Of a stretch of 64,000 nucleotides of DNA, positions 16,589 to 26,210 are shown piece after piece; within the stretch, counting starts at the first letter, position 1; each line of letters starts with the position of its first letter. The DNA is taken from the NCBI GenBank assembly GCA_022484685.1, contig JAKVKY010000001.1, positions 1 to 64,000 on the forward strand, written 5' to 3'. The notes beneath the pieces were generated by a model. It saw nothing but the letters and a program-made list of their open reading frames with translations, was not told the origin of the DNA and did not search any database. This stretch comes from Acidaminococcaceae bacterium. GTDB taxonomy: Bacteria > Bacillota > Negativicutes > Acidaminococcales > Acidaminococcaceae. Position numbers and translations under genes: made by a program.

Positions 16589-19513
16589 ATGAAGTTAGAA
16601 TTACAAAAAATATATCACGGTTTTAAAGTTTTGCGCCGGGAAGAAATTGAAGAAGTTGCTTCCACCGGTTATGTGCTGGAGCATGTACGCAGCGGCGCCC
16701 GGTTAGTGTACCTGGCCAACAGCGACGACAATAAAGTTTTTACCATCGGTTTTAGGACGCCGCCGGCGGATGATACAGGCATCGCCCATATCATGGAACA
16801 TTCCACCCTGTGTGGTTCCAGAAAGTACCGGTTAAAGGAACCGTTCGTGGAACTGGTGAAGGGTTCCCTGAATACCTTTTTGAACGCCATGACTTATCCG
16901 GATAAGACGGTGTACCCTATTGCCAGCAGGAACGCTAAAGATTTTGCCAACCTGATGGATGTATATCTGGATGCGGTGTTCTATCCTTTGATTTATGAGA
17001 ACAAATATACCTTGAAACAGGAAGGCTGGCATTACGAACTGACCCGTCCGGAAGATCAGCTGGCTTATAACGGCGTGGTCTATAACGAGATGAAGGGCGT
17101 GTATTCGGCGCCGGATGCGTTGCTGACCTACTGCGGCTCCAAGGCGCTGTTCCCGGACACGCCGTATCGCTTTGAGTCCGGCGGTCTGCCGGAAGCGATT
17201 CCCCAGTTAACCCAGGCGGCTTTCGAAAAATTTCATCAGACTTATTACAGTCCGGAAAATTCTTATATCTATTTATACGGCGATCTGGATATTGAGGCCA
17301 GCCTGGCCCATCTGGACAGCTATCTGCAGGCGTTTACCAAGACGGGCAAGATCCATTCCGAGATCCCGCTGCAGCCCATGAGCGAGTTCACGGCGGAAGT
17401 GAACGAGACGTATCCGGTGGCGGCTGGAGAAGATACTCATGCCAAAACTTTCCTGGAACTGCAGGTGGTGGTAGGCGAGAGTACGGATCTGAAAACTACC
17501 ACGGCTTTAAAATTATTAAAGAGCGTGCTTTTAGATACGGAATCAGCACCGCTGCGCCGGGCGCTTTTGGACGCCGGCGTGGGCAAGGATATCAGCGGCA
17601 GCTTTGAAGGCAGCCTGCGTCAGCCCGTGCTGTCCATCCGGGCCAGCGGCAGTGAGCCGGAGTTCAGGGAAAAGTTTGTGCAGGTGCTGTACCGGACCTT
17701 GCAGAAACTGACCCGGGAAGGTTTGGATAAAGAGCTGCTGGAAGCAGCCTTAAACTATCAGGAATTTAAACTGCGGGAAGCGGACTTCGGCCTGTATCCT
17801 AAGGGGCTCATCTATGGTCTCAGCCTGTTTGATACCTGGATTTACGGCGGCGACCCTCTGGCAAGCTTCAGATATAACGAACTGTTTAAGGAGCTGCGGG
17901 CCGCGCTAAAGACCAGATATTTTGAAAATTTAATTGAGACCTACCTGATGGATAATTCCCATAAGGCGCTCCTGGTGTTAAAACCGGAGCCGGGTAAGGA
18001 AGAATGGGCGCAACAGGCAGAAGTACAGCGCCTGGCACAGTTGCAGCAAACTTTTACCAGGGAGCAGCTGCAGACTTTTGCTGCGGAATGTCAAGAGCTC
18101 CATGCCCGTCAGGGCAAGCTGGACAGCCCTGAGGCGTTAGCTTCGATTCCGCTGCTGTCCCGGCAGGATATTCGCCGGGAGGTGGAACAGATTCCCCATG
18201 AAAAAGAAAAAGTAGCCGGCGGCGCCTTGTATTTTGTGCCGCTGCCGACCAATAAGATTACCTATCTGAACTGGTATTTTGATGTGACCGGGCTGGAGCC
18301 TGAGTTCCTGCCGTACTGCAATCTGCTGTGCGACGTGCTGGGACGACTGGATACGGAGCCGTATAAGTACGGCGATTTGTCCAAATATATCAATATGTAC
18401 ACCGGCGGCATCACCTTTAATTTTAGCGCGGTGCCGGCGCCTACAGACTGCAACCGCTATCAGCTGGAGTTCGAGGTACACGCCAAGGCGTTGACGGCTC
18501 AGGTACCGCATCTGTTTAAGCTGCTGCGCGCCATGGCCCTGCAGACTCTCTTTACGGACCGGGCCCGTTTGCAGGAGCTGGTGGGTACGCTCTTGACCGA
18601 CTGGGATAATAATTTCTTCAGCCGGGGCCAGGAAGTGGCTAAGGCCAGGTTGGGCGCTTATTTTAGCGCCAGCGCCCGGGTGGACGAACAGGATTATTTA
18701 AGTTATTACCAGTTCTTAAAAGAACTGAACGCGCATTTTACAGAGCGGGCGCCGCAGATACTGGAAACTTTACAGGAACTGACCGGGCAGCTCTTTAACA
18801 AGACAGAGTTTTTGCTGACCTATGCCTGCGAAAGCGCAGAGCGCAGCCAGGTGCGCCAGCAGATCCTGGATTTTAACAACAGCCTGGGCGAGAGCAGGTA
18901 TGCCGGTAAACCGGCGGTACTTTTAGCTGCGCCGGGACGCAACGAAGGTATCAAGACGCCGGGCAAGGTACAGTATGTCACCGCCGGCGGCAATTTCCGG
19001 GAGCACGGCCAGGAATATACCGGCGCCATGCTGGTCCTGGCGACCATGCTGCGTTATGAATATCTGTGGACCAAGATCAGGATTCAGGGCGGTGCGTACG
19101 GGGCCAATGCTGCGTTCAGCCGTTCCGGCGAGATGTATTTCACCACTTACCGGGATCCCCAGTTAACGGCCAGCCTGGAAGCATTTAAAGGTTTGCCGGC
19201 CTGGCTGCACAACCTGCAGCTGACAGAGCGGGAACTGACCAAGTATGTGATTGGTACCATCAGCGGTCTGGATACGCCGCTGCCGGTTTCTTATAAAACT
19301 ATCCGGGTAGCACTGCAGGAACTGGGCGAAGGCGTGACCGTGGCTCAGCGGCAGCAGACCCGGAACGAGGTTCTGGATGTGCGTTTGCAGGATTTGCAGG
19401 CGCTGGCAGAACCTATCGGTAAGGTGCTGGCGGATAATTATCTGTGCGTGGTAGGCGGCAAGCAGCCTATCGAAGCTGCCGGTTCCCTTTTCAACAAAAC
19501 TTTCTCGGTCTAA
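16589..19513 (+). CDS. Presequence protease-like M16C zinc metallopeptidase
   Basis: This 974-residue protein is an M16C (PreP/Cym1/HypA-type) clam-shell peptidase built of two M16 halves. The inverted zinc motif HIMEH is near residues 67-71 in DTGIAHIMEHSTLCGSRKY, with a downstream Glu region (NEMKGVYSAPDALL). The C-terminal half includes TKIRIQGGAYGANAAFSRSG, a conserved M16C block. Such enzymes degrade short unfolded peptides. The ATG at 16589 follows GGGAGG and begins KLELQKIYHGFKVL, the family start; an upstream in-frame ATG at 16535 lacks a ribosome-binding site. It appears monocistronic or loosely linked to dlt. Confidence 0.93.
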   Translation: MKLELQKIYHGFKVLRREEIEEVASTGYVLEHVRSGARLVYLANSDDNKVFTIGFRTPPADDTGIAHIMEHSTLCGSRKYRLKEPFVELVKGSLNTFLNAMTYPDKTVYPIASRNAKDFANLMDVYLDAVFYPLIYENKYTLKQEGWHYELTRPEDQLAYNGVVYNEMKGVYSAPDALLTYCGSKALFPDTPYRFESGGLPEAIPQLTQAAFEKFHQTYYSPENSYIYLYGDLDIEASLAHLDSYLQAFTKTGKIHSEIPLQPMSEFTAEVNETYPVAAGEDTHAKTFLELQVVVGESTDLKTTTALKLLKSVLLDTESAPLRRALLDAGVGKDISGSFEGSLRQPVLSIRASGSEPEFREKFVQVLYRTLQKLTREGLDKELLEAALNYQEFKLREADFGLYPKGLIYGLSLFDTWIYGGDPLASFRYNELFKELRAALKTRYFENLIETYLMDNSHKALLVLKPEPGKEEWAQQAEVQRLAQLQQTFTREQLQTFAAECQELHARQGKLDSPEALASIPLLSRQDIRREVEQIPHEKEKVAGGALYFVPLPTNKITYLNWYFDVTGLEPEFLPYCNLLCDVLGRLDTEPYKYGDLSKYINMYTGGITFNFSAVPAPTDCNRYQLEFEVHAKALTAQVPHLFKLLRAMALQTLFTDRARLQELVGTLLTDWDNNFFSRGQEVAKARLGAYFSASARVDEQDYLSYYQFLKELNAHFTERAPQILETLQELTGQLFNKTEFLLTYACESAERSQVRQQILDFNNSLGESRYAGKPAVLLAAPGRNEGIKTPGKVQYVTAGGNFREHGQEYTGAMLVLATMLRYEYLWTKIRIQGGAYGANAAFSRSGEMYFTTYRDPQLTASLEAFKGLPAWLHNLQLTERELTKYVIGTISGLDTPLPVSYKTIRVALQELGEGVTVAQRQQTRNEVLDVRLQDLQALAEPIGKVLADNYLCVVGGKQPIEAAGSLFNKTFSV

Positions 19514-19532
19514 GTTAGGACCGCCTATAAGG

Positions 19533-21029
19533 ATGAGTGGTATGTGGATTTTAGACAGGCTGCAGGCCTGGCAGGAAAAAACCAAAATTGCTTTGCGCTA
19601 CGGGACGGACAGTCTGACCTTTAAGGAACTGTGGTCCCAGAGCGAGGCTTTAGCAGCTTTTTTAGAAACTAAATATCCGGAGATGCTGCGGCAGAAGACA
19701 CCGTTAGTCCTGTACGGGGCTAAGGAACTGGCGCTGGTACCGGCCATGCATGCGGCTTTAAAATGCGGTGTGCCTTACGTGCCGGTGGATACCCTGTATC
19801 CGGTGGACCGGCTGCGGCAGATTATCAGCCAGGTAGAAGCCAAGGTAATTATTAATTTGTCTGCTTGTCAGCTGCAAGGCAATTTTGAGGTGCTGGACGG
19901 CAGGGCTTTGCAGCAAATTTTTACGGACTACGCCGGACACACCAGTAACACGGACCACTGGGTACAGGACCGGGATGTGTGCTACATGCTTTTTACCAGC
20001 GGCAGCACCGGCCAGCCGAAGGGCGTGCAGATCTGTAAGGAAAACCTGCTCTGCTTCGTGAACTGGTACCGGGATTTCTGTCCGGTTACGGAAGAGACCG
20101 TGGCCTTAAACCAGGTCAGCTATTCTTTTGACGTGTCAGTGATTCCTCTGTATATTTATCTGGCTCAGGGTGCCACCTTGTTTAACGTGGGCCACGCTGA
20201 GCTGGAAGATTTTAAACTTTTAGAGACGGCCCTGGGTGCATCCCGGTTAACCGACTGGGTGAGCACGCCGGCGCTCTTTGATATCTGCCTGTTTGCCAAA
20301 AACTTTAATCAGCAGCTTTTGCCGCGGCTAAAACGGTTCACCTTTGCCGGCGAAGTTTTAACGAAGACGCTGGTGCGGGAGCTGCAGAACCGTTTCGGCA
20401 GGGAAGCTGTGGTCATCAACGGCTACGGTCCCACCGAAACCACGGTGCTGCTTACGGCCTGCGTGGTCACGGCAGCTATGCTGGCGGCGCCGGAAAGTAT
20501 CCCTATCGGCCGGCTGAATCCGGCGCTGGGCCACAAGCTGGATCAGGGTGAACTTTTAGTCTGGGGCGGCAGCATCGGCGCCGGTTATTTTAAAAATCCG
20601 GAGCAGACGGCCAAGAACTTTTTTACGGCCCCGGACGGCAAACGCGGGTACCGGACCGGCGATCTGGTGACGGAGCGGGAAGGCCTGCTCTATTATCAGG
20701 ACCGCAAAGATTTTCAGCTGAAGCTGAACGGTTACCGCATTGAGCCGGACGATATCAGCAGCAACATTAATAAGCTGGACAGCGTACAGCATAGTCTGGT
20801 GCTGCCGGTGACCAAGGATGGCAAGGTGGCATACCTGGCCGCTTTCGTACAGCTGAAACCGGGCTGCTCTCAGGGCAGTTCCTTGAAGGATGCTATCGCC
20901 GTCAAGAAATTTTTAAAGACGGTGGTACCTGTGTACATGATTCCCAAGAAAATTGTGCTGGTGGCACAATTTCCCACGAACGTGAACGGGAAGGTGGACC
21001 GTAAAAAGCTGCTGGAGGGATTGTCATGA
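19533..21029 (+). CDS. dltA: D-alanine--D-alanyl carrier protein ligase DltA
   Basis: This 498-residue adenylation enzyme activates D-alanine with ATP and loads it on DltC. The AMP-binding loop FTSGSTGQPKGVQI is near residue 155; other landmarks are SYSFDVSVIPLY, the NGYGPTETTVLLTA adenylation motif, GYRTGDLVTER, KLNGYRIEPDDI and the C-terminal NVNGKVDRKKLL catalytic lysine region. These and the operon order fix the identity despite a divergent middle. TAAGGA lies just upstream of ATG 19533; ATG 19542 is an alternative. The stop overlaps dltB (ATGA). Confidence 0.9.
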   Translation: MSGMWILDRLQAWQEKTKIALRYGTDSLTFKELWSQSEALAAFLETKYPEMLRQKTPLVLYGAKELALVPAMHAALKCGVPYVPVDTLYPVDRLRQIISQVEAKVIINLSACQLQGNFEVLDGRALQQIFTDYAGHTSNTDHWVQDRDVCYMLFTSGSTGQPKGVQICKENLLCFVNWYRDFCPVTEETVALNQVSYSFDVSVIPLYIYLAQGATLFNVGHAELEDFKLLETALGASRLTDWVSTPALFDICLFAKNFNQQLLPRLKRFTFAGEVLTKTLVRELQNRFGREAVVINGYGPTETTVLLTACVVTAAMLAAPESIPIGRLNPALGHKLDQGELLVWGGSIGAGYFKNPEQTAKNFFTAPDGKRGYRTGDLVTEREGLLYYQDRKDFQLKLNGYRIEPDDISSNINKLDSVQHSLVLPVTKDGKVAYLAAFVQLKPGCSQGSSLKDAIAVKKFLKTVVPVYMIPKKIVLVAQFPTNVNGKVDRKKLLEGLS

Positions 21030-22180
21030 TCCAGCTGAGCGCGTACGGTAGTTTCTTTTCCTTATACATTTACGGTTTGCTGCTGCTGCCGGCCCTAGTG
21101 CTGGGTTTATGCGGCTGCCGTCTTAAATACTACGGCATGCTTTTATCCCTGCCGCTCTTATGGTCGCTTTTAGGCGCCGACCTGCCGCATTTCCTGGCTT
21201 TCCTGGCCGGGGAATTTTGCCTGCTGGTGCTCTTTTATTACGGCTGGCAAAAACAGGGCTGGCACGCTAACTTTTTTTACTACGGCGTGCTGCTGTGTTC
21301 CATCGCTCCGGTAGCCTTTATCAAATACGCCATCGTGGCGTCGATTCCCGGCGTGGCTTTTTTAGGCGTCAGCTACATGAGTTTTAGGATCTGGCAGATG
21401 CTGGTGGAGATTCACGACGGCCATGTGACTGTTTTTAAACCTCTGGAAATTTTGTATTTCATTACTTTTTTCCCCACCCTTAGTTCCGGACCTATCGACA
21501 GGCTGGCCCGTTTCAGCGGGGACCTGGCCGCCCGGATTAGCGGCCGCACTTATGCGGACGAGTACCTGGCTTACGGTTTAAAAAAGCTTCTGAAGGGTAT
21601 CGTCTACAAGTTTGCCTGTGCCAATTTGCTTTTCATGTATGCCCTGAGCAAGATTCCTACGGAAATTACTTTGCTCAACGCCCTGGCGTACATGTATGTC
21701 TATACTTTCTATCTGTATTTTGACTTTGCCGGTTATTCCGACATGGCCATCGGTACCGGGTACCTGCTGGGCATCCGGGTACCGGAAAACTTTAATCAGC
21801 CTTTCCTGGCCAAGAGCATGAAGGAACTGTGGGAAAGATGGCATATGTCCCTCTCCCGCTGGTTCGGTGATTATATCTTCAGCCGTTTCGTGCTGAACCT
21901 GCTCCGGGGAGGTTATGTAAAAAAACAATCTACCGCGGCGCGGCTGGGCTTCTTCGTGACCATGACGGTGATGGGTATCTGGCACGGCTTTACCCTGTAC
22001 TATATCGTGTACGGCATGTACCACGGTCTGGCCCTGGCCCTGACCGATTATTATCTGAAGACTAAGTTTTACCGTCATCATTTTAAGAAGCCTTACTATA
22101 AATGGGTAAGCCGGGTGGTAACCTTCCACCTGTTTGCCTTTGGCTTATTGATTTTCTCCGGTTACCTGCTTAAGTTTTAG
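21026..22180 (+). CDS. dltB: D-alanyl transfer protein DltB (MBOAT)
   Basis: This is a 384-residue membrane-bound O-acyltransferase with about ten hydrophobic segments. The MBOAT signature is clear: SSGPIDRLARF, then NFNQPFLAKSMKELWERWHMSLSRWFGDYIF, and the putative catalytic His in MGIWHGFTLYYIVYGMYHG. DltB moves D-alanine from DltC across the membrane toward the acceptor polymer. It starts inside the dltA stop codon and is followed 67 bases later by dltC, which has its own AGGAGG. Confidence 0.93.
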   Translation: MIQLSAYGSFFSLYIYGLLLLPALVLGLCGCRLKYYGMLLSLPLLWSLLGADLPHFLAFLAGEFCLLVLFYYGWQKQGWHANFFYYGVLLCSIAPVAFIKYAIVASIPGVAFLGVSYMSFRIWQMLVEIHDGHVTVFKPLEILYFITFFPTLSSGPIDRLARFSGDLAARISGRTYADEYLAYGLKKLLKGIVYKFACANLLFMYALSKIPTEITLLNALAYMYVYTFYLYFDFAGYSDMAIGTGYLLGIRVPENFNQPFLAKSMKELWERWHMSLSRWFGDYIFSRFVLNLLRGGYVKKQSTAARLGFFVTMTVMGIWHGFTLYYIVYGMYHGLALALTDYYLKTKFYRHHFKKPYYKWVSRVVTFHLFAFGLLIFSGYLLKF

Positions 22181-22247
22181 CGGCGCCGGCAAGATAAATT
22201 CTGGTTTGTAAAGTTACTTTTTAATTTTTAAGGAGGATGTAGTAAGC

Positions 22248-22487
22248 ATGGATTACGAACAGATGGCTCTGGAAATTTTACAGAAAGCAACGGAGACGGA
22301 TGACCTGGCGGAGGACATGGACCTGGATCTTTTTGACGCGGAACTTTTGGATTCCATGTCTGTGATCGCCATCATCATCAACATTGAGGAGCGGACCGGC
22401 AAGCGTCTGGAGCCTACCGATTTTACCCGGGACGATATTAAGACCGTCCATAATTTTGCCAGATTCTTAAAGGAGAAAGTTGGCTGA
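22248..22487 (+). CDS. dltC: D-alanyl carrier protein DltC
   Basis: This 79-residue acyl carrier protein has the phosphopantetheine attachment Ser36 in AELLDSMSVIAI, matching the LLDSM motif of DltC rather than the DSL of fatty-acid ACP. It shuttles thioester-bound D-alanine from DltA to DltB. AAGGAGG precedes the ATG by eight bases or so. The stop overlaps the dltD start (TGATG). Confidence 0.95.
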   Translation: MDYEQMALEILQKATETDDLAEDMDLDLFDAELLDSMSVIAIIINIEERTGKRLEPTDFTRDDIKTVHNFARFLKEKVG

Positions 22488-23686
22488 TGTTGCGTAAGTC
22501 CTTACGGGAGGTGCTGCTGGTCTTAGGCTGCAGCCTGCTCCTGACCCTGGCAGCGGTGTGTGGGCTGGATAGGTTCCTAGAGTACCAGATTAACCATCTG
22601 CCTTACAATCCTGCCGTGGTGCATCCCTATATTAATAATGACCGGGACAAGGGCCTGGCTTTCTACCGCCGTTCGGCAGCCCACGGGGATATTTTCCTTT
22701 TGGGTTCCTCGGAGCTGGAAATCCATGTGCCTCAGCATCCCAAATATTTCTTTCCCAACGCCCAGGCGCCCTGGCAGGTTTTCCCCAGCGGGAGAGCCTA
22801 CGCTCAGAGTTTGCAGGAAGCCATCCGGCTGGGAGCTTTGCCGGCTGAGACCATGCGGGGACAGAAAGTGGTCTTGATCACGTCTTTGCAGTGGTTCAGC
22901 AGTCCGGAAATTATCAAGGCCGGGCAGCAGGCCCGTTTTTCGGAGCTGCAGTATTATCATACCCTGGACAACCCGGCGTTGAGCAAAGAGACCAAGACCT
23001 ACCTTGAGAAACGCCTGCAGGGTTTCCTGGCGGATAACAGTTTGTTCAAACAGGCGGTGCTGTACACGAAGTTATCCCTGTCGGACCAGCCGCTGGATCA
23101 AGTGGTGCTGACCCTGATGACGCCGTACTACACCGGTTTAAAATTTTATCTGGGCCTGCGGGACAAATGGAATACTTATAAGCTTATTAAAAACCAGCCG
23201 CCGTATACGCCGGCGCCGCCACGTCAGGTTAACTGGCCCCAGGAGTACGCCCGGGCGGCTGAGGAAGGCAAGCTTTCCTGCACCAACAATAAGTTCTATG
23301 TGGAAAATGCCTATTATGACCGCTGGCTGAAAAAGAATATCGACTACGTGAAGGGCAAGTCCGATAAGGTGGACCTTTTGCATGGTAAGGAATGGGATGA
23401 CCTGGACTGCCTGCTACGGTTGTGTAAGGAAAATCAGGTCAGCCTTTACGTGGTCATCATGTCCACCAACGGGTATTATTACGATTACACCGGTATGTCC
23501 AAGGCTACCCGGGCTGCTTTTTACGACAAGCTTACCGGGGTGCTGCGGCAACATGATGTGCCCTACCTGAATTTGCAGGACAAGGAATACGAACCTTATT
23601 TTTATTACGATGTGATGCATCTGGGTTGGAAAGGATGGCTTTACGTGGATGAACAGCTTACCAGACATTATGGCCAGGGTCACTAA
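22487..23686 (+). CDS. dltD: D-alanyl-lipoteichoic acid biosynthesis protein DltD
   Basis: This 399-residue protein has an N-terminal membrane anchor (about residues 8-27) and an SGNH-like extracytoplasmic domain. Landmarks are FLLGSSELEI (Ser nucleophile region near residue 77), VVLITSLQWFS and the C-terminal YYDVMHLGWKGWLYVDE, which supplies the catalytic Asp/His pair. DltD completes D-alanine transfer to the polymer on the outer face of the membrane. The last 17 bases overlap the dltX microgene. Confidence 0.92.
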   Translation: MLRKSLREVLLVLGCSLLLTLAAVCGLDRFLEYQINHLPYNPAVVHPYINNDRDKGLAFYRRSAAHGDIFLLGSSELEIHVPQHPKYFFPNAQAPWQVFPSGRAYAQSLQEAIRLGALPAETMRGQKVVLITSLQWFSSPEIIKAGQQARFSELQYYHTLDNPALSKETKTYLEKRLQGFLADNSLFKQAVLYTKLSLSDQPLDQVVLTLMTPYYTGLKFYLGLRDKWNTYKLIKNQPPYTPAPPRQVNWPQEYARAAEEGKLSCTNNKFYVENAYYDRWLKKNIDYVKGKSDKVDLLHGKEWDDLDCLLRLCKENQVSLYVVIMSTNGYYYDYTGMSKATRAAFYDKLTGVLRQHDVPYLNLQDKEYEPYFYYDVMHLGWKGWLYVDEQLTRHYGQGH

Positions 23687-23795
23687 CTCGCTGGCCTTTA
23701 AGATCCTGGCGGTAACCTGCTGCCTGTGTTTGACCGTCCTGGTGCTGCTGCAGGTGCAGGATGGGGAAGTACACTATATCTATAATAATTTTTAA
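23670..23795 (+). CDS. dltX: DltX-like microprotein (teichoic acid D-Ala incorporation)
   Basis: This 41-residue frame starts at an ATG overlapping the dltD 3' end by 17 bases. It has a short basic N-terminus (MARVTNSLAFK), one transmembrane helix (about residues 10-28) and the C-terminal motif VHYIYNNF, which matches the conserved aromatic FIYN-x-F end of DltX. DltX is a small membrane partner of DltB and DltD; its C-terminal tyrosine motif is needed for D-alanine transfer. In Bacillus and Lactobacillus dltX precedes dltA, whereas here it closes the operon. A terminator follows four bases after the stop. The ribosome-binding site is weak, so it probably relies on coupling to dltD. Confidence 0.82.
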   Translation: MARVTNSLAFKILAVTCCLCLTVLVLLQVQDGEVHYIYNNF

Positions 23796-23798
23796 GGC

Positions 23799-23838
23799 TC
23801 CGGCCCGATGCCAATTTTGGCCGGGCTGATAATTTTTT
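23799..23838 (+). terminator. Rho-independent terminator after the dlt operon
   Basis: CCGGCC (23800-23805) pairs with GGCCGG (23819-23824), followed by a T6 run at 23833-23838. Confidence 0.75.
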
Positions 23839-23925
23839 GCAAAAACAAGGATTTATGACTTTTGTGTCGAATTGTAACAGGTAACCTAAAATGGTAAAAA
23901 GCAGAAGAAACAGGAGGCATTGAAC

Positions 23926-26055
23926 ATGCACAGTTACACAATGGACCTGGGCGGCAGACCTCTTACCCTTGAGATTGGTAAGATCGCCAAACAGGCAAAT
24001 GGTTCTTGTCTGGTACGTTACGGTGAAACCGCAGTGGTGGTTGCCGTTACCGGTACCAAGACCCCTCGTGAAGGCGTGGACTTTTTCCCGCTGACCGTGG
24101 ATTTTGAAGAAAAGATGTACGCCGTGGGCCAGATCCCCGGCGGTTTCTTAAAACGTGAAGGCCGTCCGGCTACCAGCGCAATCCTGACCAGCCGTCTTAT
24201 CGACCGTCCGATTCGTCCTATGTTCCCGGAAGGCTATCATAACGACGTACAGATTGTAGCTACCGCTGTGTCCGTAGACCCGGACAATGCACCGGATATT
24301 CCGGCCATGATCGGCGCCAGCTGCGCTTTAAGTATTTCTGATATTCCCTTTAACGGACCTATCGCCGGCGTACGTGTAGGCATGATTGATGGCAAGTACA
24401 TCATCAACCCCACCGTGGCCCAGGCTGAAGTCAGCCGTCTGAACCTGGCCGTAGCCGGGACCCACGACGCTATCCTGATGGTAGAAGCAGGCGCCAAGGA
24501 AATTTCCGAGGACGAGATGCTGAACGCCATCTGGTTCGCTCATGACAAGATTAAGGAAATCGTTGAATTTATCAGCAAGATTCAGGCCGAAGTAGGCAAA
24601 CCCAAGATGGAAGTGCCGGTGTATACGCCGCCTGCTGAATTAGTAACCGAGATTGAAGCTTACGGTTCTGAAAAGTTGAAGGCAGCCCTCATGGACGCCA
24701 ACAAACTGGAACGGGAAGAAAACGTAGCTAAAGTTAAGGAAGAAATCGCGAAAGTCTTCCTGGAAAAATATCCGGACAAGGGCGTGGACGTAGCTTACAT
24801 CACTCAAAAACTGGTGAAGAAGATTGTCCGTCACACCATTTCCGTGGATAAGATCCGTCCGGATGGACGTCAGCTGGATGAAGTACGCCAGGTAACCTGT
24901 GAAGTTGGCGTGTTAGCCCGTACCCACGGCAGCGCTCTCTTTACCCGTGGCCAGACTCAGATCCTGAATACCACCACCCTGGCTCCTCTGCGTGAAGCCC
25001 AAATCATTGAAGGCTTAGGCGTAGAAACCAGCAAGCGGTATATCCACCATTATAATTTCCCGCCGTACAGCGTAGGCGAGACGAAACCTATGCGCAGCCC
25101 CGGCCGTCGTGAAATTGGTCACGGCGCTCTGGCTGAACGTGCCCTGCTGCCGGTCATTCCTTCCGAGGAAGAATTCCCGTACGCTCTGCGTCTGGTGTCC
25201 GAAGTCCTGGAATCCAATGGTTCCAGCTCTATGGGCAGCGTCTGCGGCAGCACCCTGTCCCTGATGGATGCCGGTGTGCCTATTAAGGCTCCGGTAGCCG
25301 GCGTGGCTATGGGTCTGGTTAAAGACGGCGATGATTTCACCATCCTCACCGATATCCAGGGTCTGGAAGATGCCCTGGGCGATATGGACTTTAAGGTAGC
25401 CGGTACTGCCGCAGGCATTACCGCTATGCAGATGGATATTAAGATTCACGGCATCAACAAGGAAATTTTCCAGCAAGCGCTGGCACAAGCCAAGAAGGGC
25501 CGCGAATTTATCATGGGCAAGATGCTGGCCTGCATCCCCGCACCCAGGAAAGAACTGAGCAAGTACGCTCCCAAGATTACTACCGTCAAGATTAATCCGG
25601 AAAAGATTTCCAAGGTTATTGGACCTGGCGGTAAGATGATCAAGAGAATCGTAGAGGAAAGCGGCGCTCAGGTAGATATCAATGATGACAGCGGCAATGT
25701 TTATATCGCAGCTGTGAACACCGAGTCTGCTAACAAGGCCATCAAGATGATCCAGGATATTACCGCTGAAGCCGAAGTAGGCAAGGTCTATACCGGCAAG
25801 GTAACCCGTATCATGAACTTTGGCGCTTTCGTAGAAATCCTGCCGGGCAAGGAAGGCCTGGTACATATTTCCCAGCTGTCTACCGAAAGGGTAGCTAAGG
25901 TGGAAGATGTGGTTTCCGTAGGTGACGAGATTGTGGTTAAATGCACCGAGATTGACAGTCGTGGTCGTATCAACTTGTCCCGTAAGGCAGTTTTAAATGC
26001 CAAGGGCGCTGGTTATGCTGCTGCACCGAAAGTTCCGGTGGAACACAATAATTAA
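23926..26055 (+). CDS. pnp: Polyribonucleotide nucleotidyltransferase (PNPase)
   Basis: This 709-residue 3'-5' phosphorolytic exoribonuclease has two RNase PH-like domains (about residues 10-230 and 300-530), separated by a helical linker. A KH domain ([21 protein letters not shown], about 560) and an S1 domain ([20 protein letters not shown], about 620-690) follow. The second core has the conserved [25 protein letters not shown] (23912-23917) is eight bases before ATG 23926, so this start is used rather than the TTG six bases upstream. PNPase would act with the RNase J encoded later in the window. Confidence 0.97.
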   Translation: MHSYTMDLGGRPLTLEIGKIAKQANGSCLVRYGETAVVVAVTGTKTPREGVDFFPLTVDFEEKMYAVGQIPGGFLKREGRPATSAILTSRLIDRPIRPMFPEGYHNDVQIVATAVSVDPDNAPDIPAMIGASCALSISDIPFNGPIAGVRVGMIDGKYIINPTVAQAEVSRLNLAVAGTHDAILMVEAGAKEISEDEMLNAIWFAHDKIKEIVEFISKIQAEVGKPKMEVPVYTPPAELVTEIEAYGSEKLKAALMDANKLEREENVAKVKEEIAKVFLEKYPDKGVDVAYITQKLVKKIVRHTISVDKIRPDGRQLDEVRQVTCEVGVLARTHGSALFTRGQTQILNTTTLAPLREAQIIEGLGVETSKRYIHHYNFPPYSVGETKPMRSPGRREIGHGALAERALLPVIPSEEEFPYALRLVSEVLESNGSSSMGSVCGSTLSLMDAGVPIKAPVAGVAMGLVKDGDDFTILTDIQGLEDALGDMDFKVAGTAAGITAMQMDIKIHGINKEIFQQALAQAKKGREFIMGKMLACIPAPRKELSKYAPKITTVKINPEKISKVIGPGGKMIKRIVEESGAQVDINDDSGNVYIAAVNTESANKAIKMIQDITAEAEVGKVYTGKVTRIMNFGAFVEILPGKEGLVHISQLSTERVAKVEDVVSVGDEIVVKCTEIDSRGRINLSRKAVLNAKGAGYAAAPKVPVEHNN

Positions 26056-26069
26056 TTTCTGGTAACTGG

Positions 26070-26102
26070 GAACCCATCGCTGTGGCGGTGGGTTCTTTTT
26101 TA
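26070..26102 (+). terminator. Rho-independent terminator after pnp
   Basis: GAACCCATCGC pairs with the facing GCGGTGGGTTC, followed by TTTTTT. Confidence 0.9.
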
Positions 26103-26134
26103 TGGGAAGTTGCTTCTGGAAATTATGCTTATAC

Positions 26135-26145
26135 TATGGTATACT
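26135..26145 (+). promoter_or_regulatory. Extended -10 promoter element before dut
   Basis: TATGG plus TATACT (26140-26145) lies 65 bases before dut, just after the pnp terminator. The -35 region is poor. Confidence 0.5.
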
Positions 26146-26210
26146 AATTAAGTAATAGCGTAACGCTAAAACTGCCGGTACCAAACCGGGAACAGGTAAG
26201 GGGTGCGAAG

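Noticed and set aside
25015-25866. 283-residue minus-strand frame opposite pnp
   Set aside because: It lies wholly within the conserved PNPase coding region and shows no domain.
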